Shown here piece after piece: positions 1 to 7,643 of a stretch of DNA of 20,535 nt. Position 1 is the first letter of the stretch; every line of letters starts with the position of its first letter. The stretch comes from Rikenellaceae bacterium (lineage in GTDB: Bacteria > Bacteroidota > Bacteroidia > Bacteroidales > UBA932), in contig CAAGMI010000150.1 in assembly GCA_900771005.1 (NCBI GenBank), positions 1 to 20,535 of the forward strand. The letters are read 5' to 3'. Both the position numbers and the translations under genes were made by a program. Under the pieces are notes generated by a model, which made no database searches, was not told the origin of the DNA, and saw only the letters and a list, made by a program, of their open reading frames with translations.

Positions 1-1
1 A

Positions 2-94
2 TTTATTGCAATGTCCGGTAAACGCCCGAACATGCGATTAAATAACACTGATTTCAAAGAACTTTTATTCTACGGCGTCCGCGCCGTGGCGTAA
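2..94 (+). CDS. possible C-terminal fragment of an upstream gene
   Basis: The second reading frame is open from the window edge to a TAA at 92-94, giving 30 residues that end in ELLFYGVRAVA. The other two plus frames meet stops early (TAA at 19-21 and 39-41). The composition is protein-like, but an open run of this length can easily arise by chance. No family is recognisable. If real, it ends 29 bases before the DUF4301 gene and would be its upstream neighbour on the same strand. Confidence 0.3.
   Translation, partial: FIAMSGKRPNMRLNNTDFKELLFYGVRAVA
72..87. other. short GC-rich hairpin
   Basis: ACGGCG (72-77) and CGCCGT (82-87) form a perfect 6-bp stem with loop TCCG. It lies within the last codons of the possible fragment at 2-94 and is followed by AACTTTTATAA, which is T-rich but not a clean T run. 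It could weakly terminate the upstream gene; function is not established. Confidence 0.3.
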
Positions 95-123
95 CTTTTA
101 TAAAACTAACGAACTATTGATAT

Positions 124-1599
124 ATGAACAACAGCGAAAAACAATTGGAACGATTCAAGAAAGGTTTTCCCTGGCTTGACGTGGTGGCACCGGCCGTTCC
201 GGGAAAGGGCATCGAGGTAATGAACGAACAAGAAATCGCGGAAGCGGAAGATTATCTTGAAAAAGCTGAGATCAAGGGCAAATGCAAATTTGTTCCCGCA
301 TCGGGCGCAGCATCCCGTATGTTCAAGGACATTTACGCAGGATTGGAAAATCCGAATGATTCCGTCAGGAAATTGTGCGAAAACATTGAAAAGTTCGCAT
401 TCTACGATCCGAAAGTATTCGACGGGAAGGAAAACGTTGCGGAACTTCTCCTCTCGGACAAGGGATTGGGTTACGGCACGAAGCCGAAGGGTGTATTGAA
501 GTTCCACAGATACGGGACTGAAACCCGCACGGCATTTGCGGAGCATCTGGTGGAAGGCCAGGAATATATGAGGAACGATGACGGAAGCGTGAGAATCATT
601 GTGACGATCTCTCCGGAGCACCGAAGCCTCTTCGAGAATGCGCTGAGCGAAATCAAGGAAAAGTATGAAAAGAAATACGGAGTAAAATACGACATTGAAT
701 TCACATATCAGGACAAGAACACGGACACCATTGCAGTCACTGCCGACAACAAGCCATTCATAAAGGATGACGGAGAGATTCTCAGACGTCCGGCGGGACA
801 TGGAGCTCTTATCTACAACCTCAATGAGGTGAAAGAGGAACTTGTCTCGATCAAGAATATCGACAACGTCTGCGTGGAACGGATGCTCCCGGTAACCGCC
901 AAGTACAAGAAGGCGCTTATGGGCCGTGCATTGCAGCTCAGAGACAGGATATTCGGATACATCTATGCGCTCGACCAGATTGCAGCCGTCGAGATAACGA
1001 ACCCTCTCAGTTCCGTGCTTCAGGCATACCAGGCAGTTCAGGAAGACGTATATGCGACCGATGAAGTCCAGTCCCTGTGCAATGAAATAGAAGCCTTCCT
1101 AAAAGACGAACTGTGCATTGAGATGCCGGAGGCGAAAGACTGCAAATCCCGTGCTCTGGCACTCAGGGAAAAGCTCGACCGACCAGTCAGAGTCTGCGGA
1201 ATGGTGAGGAATCTCGGAGAGCCTGGAGGCGGCCCTTACATAGTGAAGGGAAAGGACGGATCCACTTCTCTGCAGATACTCGAGAGCGTACAGATCAACC
1301 AGAATGACCCGAAGGCGGCTGAAGCCATGTCAAAGGCAACCCACTTCAATCCGGTAGATCTGATCTGCTGCATACGCGACCACAAAGGCGACAAATTCAA
1401 CCTTCTGGAATATGTGGATGAAGATACGGGATTTATTAGTTCAAAGAGTTACCAGGGGCGTGAGCTCAAGGCGTTGGAACTTCCAGGACTATGGAACGGT
1501 TCGATGTCAGACTGGAACACCCTGTTCGTGGAAGTTCCTGTAGAAACATTCAATCCGGTGAAAGTAGTACTGGATTTACTTCGCCCTGCGCACCAATAG
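124..1599 (+). CDS. DUF4301 family protein, nucleotidyltransferase-like
   Basis: A 491-residue soluble protein with no signal peptide or membrane segment, recognised as the Bacteroidota family DUF4301, whose function is not established. What can be seen resembles GT-A-fold sugar-1-phosphate nucleotidyltransferases in order: a Gly/Arg-rich loop PASGAASRM (58-66), a lysine-containing stretch ending KGVLKFH (122-128), a QDKNTDT segment (196-202), PAGHGAL (223-229) and IKNIDN (243-248), like the GHG and N-x-D-N elements of UDP-sugar pyrophosphorylases. The C-terminal half, including GGGPYIVKGKDG around 410-420, is not assigned. The ATG at 124 is the first in frame and gives an N-terminus typical of the family. 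It stands 61 bases upstream of the M16 peptidase gene, which has its own promoter-like box, so the two may be separate units. Family assignment is confident; enzymatic role is inference. Confidence 0.88.
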   Translation: MNNSEKQLERFKKGFPWLDVVAPAVPGKGIEVMNEQEIAEAEDYLEKAEIKGKCKFVPASGAASRMFKDIYAGLENPNDSVRKLCENIEKFAFYDPKVFDGKENVAELLLSDKGLGYGTKPKGVLKFHRYGTETRTAFAEHLVEGQEYMRNDDGSVRIIVTISPEHRSLFENALSEIKEKYEKKYGVKYDIEFTYQDKNTDTIAVTADNKPFIKDDGEILRRPAGHGALIYNLNEVKEELVSIKNIDNVCVERMLPVTAKYKKALMGRALQLRDRIFGYIYALDQIAAVEITNPLSSVLQAYQAVQEDVYATDEVQSLCNEIEAFLKDELCIEMPEAKDCKSRALALREKLDRPVRVCGMVRNLGEPGGGPYIVKGKDGSTSLQILESVQINQNDPKAAEAMSKATHFNPVDLICCIRDHKGDKFNLLEYVDEDTGFISSKSYQGRELKALELPGLWNGSMSDWNTLFVEVPVETFNPVKVVLDLLRPAHQ

Positions 1600-1610
1600 A
1601 CAATATATAC

Positions 1611-1618
1611 TATATTTG
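1611..1618 (+). promoter_or_regulatory. promoter -7 box for the M16 peptidase gene
   Basis: TATATTTG matches the Bacteroidota -7 consensus TAnnTTTG and lies 42 bases before the chosen ATG at 1661. No good TTTG -33 element is visible 19-21 bases upstream, where the sequence is still near the end of the DUF4301 gene. Confidence 0.5.
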
Positions 1619-1660
1619 CCTCACTTTCCTGATTTAACGTATATAACATATTATTTTATT

Positions 1661-4570
1661 ATGAAACGTATTACCTTATTTCTCACAGTAGCTGCACTTG
1701 CACTCGGCCTCGCATCATGCGGCAGCAAGTACAGCTACGAAACAGTAGAGGGTGACCCTACGGGCACACGAATCTACAAACTGGACAACGGACTGACAGT
1801 TTACACGATTGTCAACAAGGACAAACCGCGTATTGACGCTCAGATTGCGGTAAAGGTCGGCAGCAAGAACGACCCGCGCGAAACCACTGGTCTTGCCCAT
1901 TACTTCGAGCACCTGATGTTCAAGGGAACAGAGCAGTTCGGCACACAGAACTATGAAGCCGAAAAGCCGCTTCTCGACCAGATCGAAGCCTTGTTCGAGG
2001 TATACCGCCAGACAGAGGATCCTGCAGAGCGCAAGGCTATCTATCACGAGATAGATTCCATCTCCTATGAGGCTTCAAAGTTGTCCATTCCCAACGAATA
2101 TGACAAGTTGATGGCATCCCTCGGAGCAAGCGGGACCAACGCCTATACAAGTTATGACGTCACCTGTTATGTTGAGAACATCCCTTCAAACCAGATAGAG
2201 CTCTGGGCCAAGATTCAGGCCGACCGCTTCGAAAACGTGGTTCTCCGCGGTTTCCACACGGAACTCGAGACTATTTACGAGGAGTTCAACATGTACAACG
2301 CACAGGACCAGACAAGGCTATTCAACGAAATGTTCGCCGGCCTGTTTAAGAATCATCCTTACAACACGGATGTTATCGGTCTACCTTCACACCTCAAGAA
2401 CCCTTCAATCACCAATGTAAAGAAATATCACGACCAGTGGTATGTTCCTAACAATATGGCTGTAGTGCTTTCCGGTGATTTCAATCCTGACGAAGCCATC
2501 AAAATCATAGACAAGTATTTCGGCGGAATGAAGCCTAACGAGGACCTCAAGAAAATGGAGTTCGCTGAAGAAGAGCCTATCACAGAACCTGTTATAAAGG
2601 AAGTGACCGGCAACGAATCGCCTTGCGTACTTCTCGCATGGCGCTTCCCCGGAGCCAATTCCGAAGAGACTGCACTTCTCAATGCATTCTCAAGCGTTCT
2701 CCAGAACGGCAAGGCAGGACTCATAGATCTTGACATAAATCAGCAGCAGAAGACACTTGGAATGAGTTCCGGTGTTGAAGAAATGGCTGACTACAGCGTT
2801 TATCTGATTATGGCGGAACCAAAGCCTGGTCAGTCTCTTGAAGAAGCAAAGGCTCTTGCCCTCGCAGAAATAGAGAAGGTTAAAGCCGGAGACTTCGACG
2901 AGGAAATGCTCGAAGCCACCATCAACAATATGAAACTCAGTTTCATGAGGCAAACGGAATCGACTGGCAGTATGGCCAGGATGGCTGTGAACAGTTTCAT
3001 CAATGACGTTCCTTGGAGCGATGTAGTCAATGAGATTGACAAGCTTTCTGAGATCACGAAGGAAGATATTGTCAATTTCGCGAACGCAAATTTTTCTGAC
3101 AACTACGTTCAGGTCAACAAACTTCAGGGCAAACCTGACGATTTCGGCAAGATCGACAAGCCTCAGATCACTCCTATTTTCACGAACCGCGACACAGCAA
3201 GCCAGTTCCTGAAGGACGTTCAGGAGGCAGCAGCTGCAGTAAAGCCTATAGAGCCGGTATTCGTTGACTATTCAAAGGATATGTCAAAACTTACGGCAAA
3301 GAGCGGCATCGAGGTTCTTTACAAAAAGAACGTCACAAACGGCATTTTCCAACTTGAATATGTATTTGAGACAGGAAGCTATGCAGACAAGGTGCTTCCG
3401 TACGCTTGTGATTACACCAACTATCTTGGCACAAGCACAATGACTCCTGAAGAGGTTCAGAAATATCTTTACAGTCTTGCATGCAATGTTGCTGTTTCAT
3501 GCGGTGGAGAGCGCACCTATGTATTCGCAAACGGTCTTGCAGAGAATATGGACAAGGCTATGGAGTTCATTGAGAACTACATTGCCGACGCACAGCCTAA
3601 TCCGGAAGCACTTCAAATGCTTAAAGCAAACATCCTCCAGAGCAGGATCAATGCAAAGGCAGATCAGAACTCAAATGCTTCAAGACTTCAGGCTTACTGC
3701 CTGTATGGCCCACAGAACCCTTATACAAATGAACTTTCAGCCAAGGAAATCTCCGAATTGACCGATGAGGTATTGATTGACAAGATTCACAATCTGTTCA
3801 GCAAAGAGCACAGCGTAATCTATTACGGACCGATGGAAGCAAATGATTTTATTGCAAAAGTCAATGCTATGCACAACTGCCCGGAAACGCTCGAACCTGT
3901 AGTTAAGGGCAATCCTTTCCAGTATAAGGTGACAGAAGAGAACACGGTAGTGATAGCACCTTATGACGCAAACCAGTCAATACTTTACTCCCTGTCCTCA
4001 AAAGGCGAAAAGTACGATGCGGGAAAAGCGCCTATCATCAGCCTTTACAACGGATATTTCGGAGGTGGAATGAACGGTATCGTATTCCAGGAAATGCGTG
4101 AAGCCCGCGGCCTTGCATACAGCGCCGCCGCAAGGTTCAATCAGGCATCCGACCTGGATCACACGGAGATCTTCCTTGATTTCATTCAGACACAGAATGA
4201 CAAACTCGTTGATGCACTCACGGCATTTGACGACATCATCAACAATATGCCGGTATCACAGAACGCATTCGACATCGCGAAGGAAAGCATCATTTCCAAC
4301 ATCCGTACCCAGAGGACGGTAAAGAGCAGCGTGCTTGACTCATATCTCAACGCGAAGAAGCTCGGACTCGATTATGATATCAACAAGGATATCTATGAGC
4401 AGATCCAGAACCTCACTCTCGAGGATGTACAGAAATTCCAGCAGGAGAACATCAAGGGACGCAAATACACTATCTGCATCCTCGGACGCGACTCCGATTT
4501 CGATATGGAAGGTCTGGCAAAATTCGGAACAATCAAGAAGGTGACCACAGAGGAAATCTTCGGATACTAG
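1661..4570 (+). CDS. M16 family zinc metallopeptidase, lipoprotein
   Basis: A 969-residue insulinase/pitrilysin-family peptidase that should degrade peptides in the cell envelope. The ATG at 1661 is preferred over the frame's earlier ATG at 1616, because it directly starts a lipoprotein signal (basic MKR, hydrophobic core, lipobox LASC with Cys20). The residues after Cys20 (GSKYS) are not acidic, so a surface-export signal is not evident and a periplasm-facing lipoprotein is likely. The inverted zinc motif HYFEH is at 80-84 (His80, Glu83, His84), with the third ligand expected in ELETIYEEF around 201-209; an insert of about 40 residues separates them compared with the classic spacing. Two M16 halves are present: about 35-500 and 560-969. 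The second lacks a zinc motif but carries REARGLAYS near residue 815, the Arg/Tyr substrate-binding region of the family. A terminator follows directly, so it may be monocistronic. Confidence 0.93.
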   Translation: MKRITLFLTVAALALGLASCGSKYSYETVEGDPTGTRIYKLDNGLTVYTIVNKDKPRIDAQIAVKVGSKNDPRETTGLAHYFEHLMFKGTEQFGTQNYEAEKPLLDQIEALFEVYRQTEDPAERKAIYHEIDSISYEASKLSIPNEYDKLMASLGASGTNAYTSYDVTCYVENIPSNQIELWAKIQADRFENVVLRGFHTELETIYEEFNMYNAQDQTRLFNEMFAGLFKNHPYNTDVIGLPSHLKNPSITNVKKYHDQWYVPNNMAVVLSGDFNPDEAIKIIDKYFGGMKPNEDLKKMEFAEEEPITEPVIKEVTGNESPCVLLAWRFPGANSEETALLNAFSSVLQNGKAGLIDLDINQQQKTLGMSSGVEEMADYSVYLIMAEPKPGQSLEEAKALALAEIEKVKAGDFDEEMLEATINNMKLSFMRQTESTGSMARMAVNSFINDVPWSDVVNEIDKLSEITKEDIVNFANANFSDNYVQVNKLQGKPDDFGKIDKPQITPIFTNRDTASQFLKDVQEAAAAVKPIEPVFVDYSKDMSKLTAKSGIEVLYKKNVTNGIFQLEYVFETGSYADKVLPYACDYTNYLGTSTMTPEEVQKYLYSLACNVAVSCGGERTYVFANGLAENMDKAMEFIENYIADAQPNPEALQMLKANILQSRINAKADQNSNASRLQAYCLYGPQNPYTNELSAKEISELTDEVLIDKIHNLFSKEHSVIYYGPMEANDFIAKVNAMHNCPETLEPVVKGNPFQYKVTEENTVVIAPYDANQSILYSLSSKGEKYDAGKAPIISLYNGYFGGGMNGIVFQEMREARGLAYSAAARFNQASDLDHTEIFLDFIQTQNDKLVDALTAFDDIINNMPVSQNAFDIAKESIISNIRTQRTVKSSVLDSYLNAKKLGLDYDINKDIYEQIQNLTLEDVQKFQQENIKGRKYTICILGRDSDFDMEGLAKFGTIKKVTTEEIFGY

Positions 4571-4591
4571 TGTCCGATTCCATAATTTTTA

Positions 4592-4630
4592 AAAAACGCG
4601 GGGAAACGGGAATCGTTTTTCCGCGTTTTT
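4592..4630 (+). terminator. rho-independent terminator after the M16 peptidase gene
   Basis: AAAAACGCGG (4592-4601) pairs perfectly with CCGCGTTTTT (4621-4630). The stem continues inward through GGAAA with TTTTT and CG with CG, about 17 bp in all with two G-T pairs and a 5-base loop. A T tract ends the right arm and an A tract begins the left, so it could act in both directions. It starts 22 bases after the peptidase stop and separates it from the ATPase operon. Confidence 0.88.
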
Positions 4631-4648
4631 ATCACATCATCTGTACAC

Positions 4649-4673
4649 TTTTGGAAAAAAATTTGTAATTTGC
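4649..4673 (+). promoter_or_regulatory. atpE: tentative promoter region of the V-ATPase operon
   Basis: After the terminator comes an AT-rich stretch with TTTTG (4649-4653) and TAATTTGC (4666-4673). These resemble the -33 and -7 elements, but the -7 match is one base short of TAnnTTTG and the spacing is about 12 rather than 19-21. The operon must start between 4631 and 4714, and this is the only promoter-like sequence seen there. Confidence 0.3.
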
Positions 4674-4714
4674 AAAAGATACACTGAAACCATAACCGGT
4701 AATCCATATTCATT

Positions 4715-5320
4715 ATGCCAAACAAATTACAGGAACTGACAGACAGACTTTACAATGAAGGGCTGTCCAAGGGAAAGGCCGAAGGAGAGAAGATCGTTGA
4801 TGATGCCAGAAAGAAGGCTGAGGAAATTCTCGAGCAGGCAAAGCAGGAAGCAAAGGCCATAGTCGAAAAAGCGGACAAAGACGCTGAAGACCTGAAAGCA
4901 AAGGCCGTATCAGACATACGCATGGCTTCATCACAGACTTTACAGGCGACAAAGAAAGACATTGAGGACCTATTGGTAAGCAGCCTGTGCTCGTCCAAAG
5001 TGGAGAAAGCTTGCAAAGACAAGGATTTCATCAAGGAAATAATCAAGGCGGTAGCTTCGTCATTCAGTGCGCAGGAATCAAAGGATATCGCACTGGTTCT
5101 CCCGGAGAGCATGAAATCAGAACTCGAATCATGGGTCAAGACTGAATTGTCAGGCATACTGGGCGCTGAAGTGAAGGCTGAATTCACGAAGAAGGTCCAG
5201 GGTGGATTCACCATCGCCCCGAAGGACGGCGGTTACTTCATCAGCCTCACGGAAGATACATTCAAGGAATTGATAGCTGAATACCTCAGACCTGTCACCA
5301 AGAAAATCATCTTCGGTTGA
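4715..5320 (+). CDS. atpE: V-type ATP synthase/ATPase subunit E
   Basis: A 201-residue peripheral-stalk subunit that helps hold the A3B3 head against the membrane subunit I. Residues 1-85 are a continuous charged, Ala/Lys/Glu-rich helix typical of the E-subunit coiled coil, and about 90-201 form the globular C-terminal part with a VQGGFTIAPKDGG segment that is characteristic of the family. It is the first gene of the operon. Its TGA (5318-5320) shares its A with the ATG of the next gene, so translation is probably coupled. No G/H-type partner subunit is encoded in the operon, although one normally pairs with E in the stalk. Confidence 0.93.
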   Translation: MPNKLQELTDRLYNEGLSKGKAEGEKIVDDARKKAEEILEQAKQEAKAIVEKADKDAEDLKAKAVSDIRMASSQTLQATKKDIEDLLVSSLCSSKVEKACKDKDFIKEIIKAVASSFSAQESKDIALVLPESMKSELESWVKTELSGILGAEVKAEFTKKVQGGFTIAPKDGGYFISLTEDTFKELIAEYLRPVTKKIIFG

Positions 5321-5892
5321 TGAACAATTACGAGTATATAATCGCCTCGCTCCCGGTTCTTTCCCAGAGGGACAGCAGCATCGACACCGATGGACTGATC
5401 AGTCAGATCAGGGAGCAGTTGTCCTCCAGAGATATCTGTCTGTTCGATTTCCTTCTGGACGGATTTGACGGCGACAAATTGACGGAAGAGTTCTATCGCA
5501 CGGCATTCGCAAGCAGAAACCGCTTCATCAGGGAATTCTTCTCGTTTGACCTGAATGTGCGCAATGCAAAAGTCAGATATCTTAACTCCGCGCTCGGAAG
5601 ACCGGATACGCAGGATGTCATGAATATTCAGACAGGCGAATTCCCTGAACTGCCAAAGGTACACAACATACTTGTAGGCAGGGATTTGCTCGCACGCGAA
5701 AGAGGGCTTGACAACCTGATGTGGAAAAAGGTTGAGCAGATATGCGAAATGGAGATTTTTTCCCTCGACAGGATTCTTTCCCTGGTGTGCAAGATCAAAA
5801 TCATCGACCGCTGGGTAAAGCTTGACGAGAAGACAGGGCGGGAACTCTTCAGAAAACTGGTTGAAGAAATAAAAGAAACATATAAAGCATGA
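5320..5892 (+). CDS. DUF2764 family protein of the V-ATPase operon
   Basis: A 190-residue soluble, mostly helical protein recognised as DUF2764, a family found in Bacteroidota V-ATPase operons. The ATG at 5320 overlaps the atpE stop as TGATG; a TTG codon just before it (5317) is a less likely start. The gene lies where many bacterial operons carry the C, F or G subunits, none of which is present here. An inference is that it does the job of subunit C, linking the central stalk to the membrane ring, since its helical content and position fit. No motif proves this. Visible stretches include FDFLLDGFDGD near 45 and GRDLLARERGLDNLMW near 122-137. It ends in an ATGA overlap with the A-subunit gene. 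Confidence 0.85.
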   Translation: MNNYEYIIASLPVLSQRDSSIDTDGLISQIREQLSSRDICLFDFLLDGFDGDKLTEEFYRTAFASRNRFIREFFSFDLNVRNAKVRYLNSALGRPDTQDVMNIQTGEFPELPKVHNILVGRDLLARERGLDNLMWKKVEQICEMEIFSLDRILSLVCKIKIIDRWVKLDEKTGRELFRKLVEEIKETYKA

Positions 5893-7643
5893 AAACTACT
5901 GGAAAGGTAACTGGTATCGTTTCTAACCTTGTGACCGTCCGTACAGACGGCCCTGTAGCCGAAAACGAATTGTGCTACATCGACCTGAAAGGGACAAAGC
6001 TTCTGGCTGAGGTCATCAAGGTCACAGGCGACTACGCCTCAGTTCAGGTATTCGAGAGCACTCGTGGTCTCAAGAATGGAGACAGCGTGGAGTTTCTCGG
6101 CAGGATGCTGGAAGCCACGCTCGGTCCAGGTCTTTTGAGCAGCGTATATGACGGACTGCTCAATGACCTCACCACTATGTCAGACGTATTCCTGAAGAGA
6201 GGCGAATATACGGATCCTCTTGACCACGCGAAACTTTGGGACTTCTCCCCTATCGCTTCCGCGGGAGACAAGGTTGTCGCTGCGGACTGGCTTGGGGAAG
6301 TCAAGGAAGGCTGGCTGAGCCACAAGATAATGGTTCCTTTCTCTTTCAAGGGAGAATTCACGATTAAGGATATATGTGCGGCAGGCCAGTACAATATCGA
6401 CCAGAAGATTGCGACACTCATCGCGGAAGACGGTGAGGAGCATATTGTCACCATGACGCAGAAATGGCCTGTCAAGATTGCCGTAAAGGGATACAGGGAA
6501 AAGCCTAGGCCGGAGAAGATAATGGAAACCGGAGTACGTGTCATAGATTCCTTCAATCCTATCGCAGAAGGTGGCACAGGGTTCATTCCGGGACCGTTCG
6601 GTTGCGGAAAGACCGTCCTTCAGCATGCAATCGCAAAGCAGGGTGAGGCCGACGTCATCGTGATGGCCGCCTGCGGTGAGCGTGCAAACGAGGTGGTGGA
6701 GATTTTCACGGAATTCCCTGAACTGATAGATCCTCATACCGGACGCCATCTGATGGAAAGGACCACAATCATCTGCAATACTTCAAACATGCCTGTAGCC
6801 GCCCGTGAAGCTTCTGTTTACACGGCAATGACCATATGCGAATACTACAGGGCCATGGGACTCCGCTGCCTCCTCCTGGCTGACTCCACATCAAGATGGG
6901 CTCAGGCGCTCAGGGAGATGTCAAACAGAATGGAGGAACTTCCGGGCGCAGATGCATTCCCTGTCGATTTGAGTGCCATAATAAGCAATTTCTATTCAAG
7001 AGCGGGAATGGTTGTCCTGAATAACGGACAGAAAGGAGCAGTCACCTTCATAGGTACGGTATCCCCTGCCGGCGGAAACCTTAAGGAGCCTGTCACAGAG
7101 TCAACCAAGAAGTCTGCAAGATGCTTCTACGCACTTGAGCAGAGCAGAGCCGATCAGAAGAGATATCCGGCGGTCAATCCGATAGAATCATATTCAAAAT
7201 ATCTGGAGTATCCGGAAATCAGGGAATATCTGGACACAAAGATCGAGAAAGGTTGGGTTGAGAAAGTCAACAAAGCCAAGTTCATCGTACGACGCGGCAA
7301 GGAAATGAATGACCAGATCAACATTCTCGGTGATGACGGTGTGCCTATGAGCTATCACGAATCGTTCTGGAAATCGGAGCTGATTGACTTCGTGCTGCTA
7401 CAGCAGGACGCATTCGATGCAATAGACGCGCTCTGCCCTATCGAAAGACAGAAATATATGCTTGATCTGGTCCTTGACATATGCGACAGGGAGTTCAAAT
7501 TTGAGGATTATGAGGAATGCCGCAGCTTCTTCAAGGATATGATCAACATTCTCCGCCAGATGAACTATTCAGAGTTCGATAGCGAGAATTTCAATTCATA
7601 CAGAACCAAACTAAACAATCTTCTTGAGCAAAATGGCAAATAA
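5889..7643 (+). CDS. atpA: V-type ATP synthase/ATPase catalytic subunit A
   Basis: A 584-residue catalytic ATPase subunit, normal length for the family. Residues 1-75 form the N-terminal beta barrel and about 115-190 the non-homologous insert that separates V-type A from F-type beta. The Walker A loop is GPFGCGKT (235-242), the catalytic glutamate lies in GERANE (Glu264), and ADSTSRWAQ (331-339) and the C-terminal helical domain follow. The P-loop cysteine (Cys239) and a second cysteine in DALCPIER (Cys515) match positions known as a redox pair in eukaryotic V-ATPases. The start overlaps the DUF2764 stop by ATGA, and the end overlaps the B-subunit gene by 11 bases. It makes the A3B3 head with subunit B. 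Confidence 0.97.
   Translation: MKTTGKVTGIVSNLVTVRTDGPVAENELCYIDLKGTKLLAEVIKVTGDYASVQVFESTRGLKNGDSVEFLGRMLEATLGPGLLSSVYDGLLNDLTTMSDVFLKRGEYTDPLDHAKLWDFSPIASAGDKVVAADWLGEVKEGWLSHKIMVPFSFKGEFTIKDICAAGQYNIDQKIATLIAEDGEEHIVTMTQKWPVKIAVKGYREKPRPEKIMETGVRVIDSFNPIAEGGTGFIPGPFGCGKTVLQHAIAKQGEADVIVMAACGERANEVVEIFTEFPELIDPHTGRHLMERTTIICNTSNMPVAAREASVYTAMTICEYYRAMGLRCLLLADSTSRWAQALREMSNRMEELPGADAFPVDLSAIISNFYSRAGMVVLNNGQKGAVTFIGTVSPAGGNLKEPVTESTKKSARCFYALEQSRADQKRYPAVNPIESYSKYLEYPEIREYLDTKIEKGWVEKVNKAKFIVRRGKEMNDQINILGDDGVPMSYHESFWKSELIDFVLLQQDAFDAIDALCPIERQKYMLDLVLDICDREFKFEDYEECRSFFKDMINILRQMNYSEFDSENFNSYRTKLNNLLEQNGK

Noticed and set aside
106..801. Long minus-strand frame opposite the DUF4301 gene
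   Set aside because: It is fully antisense to a gene with clear family identity, and its translation has low-complexity Phe/Val-rich sequence typical of a shadow frame.
1616..1660. Upstream ATG extending the M16 peptidase by 15 residues
   Set aside because: It would bury the lipoprotein signal behind a polar extension and place the start within the promoter box.
4592..4630. Possible regulatory leader hairpin of the V-ATPase operon
   Set aside because: A-tract, GC stem and T-tract structure directly after the M16 stop is fully explained by an intrinsic terminator.
6044..6749. Two long minus-strand frames opposite atpA
   Set aside because: They lie antisense to a strongly conserved catalytic subunit and contain no domain; codon patterns follow atpA.
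7624..7632. TTG start for subunit B, and similar TTG starts for D (8940) and DUF2764 (5317)
   Set aside because: In each case an ATG three to twelve bases later gives the usual family N-terminus and a standard stop-start overlap.
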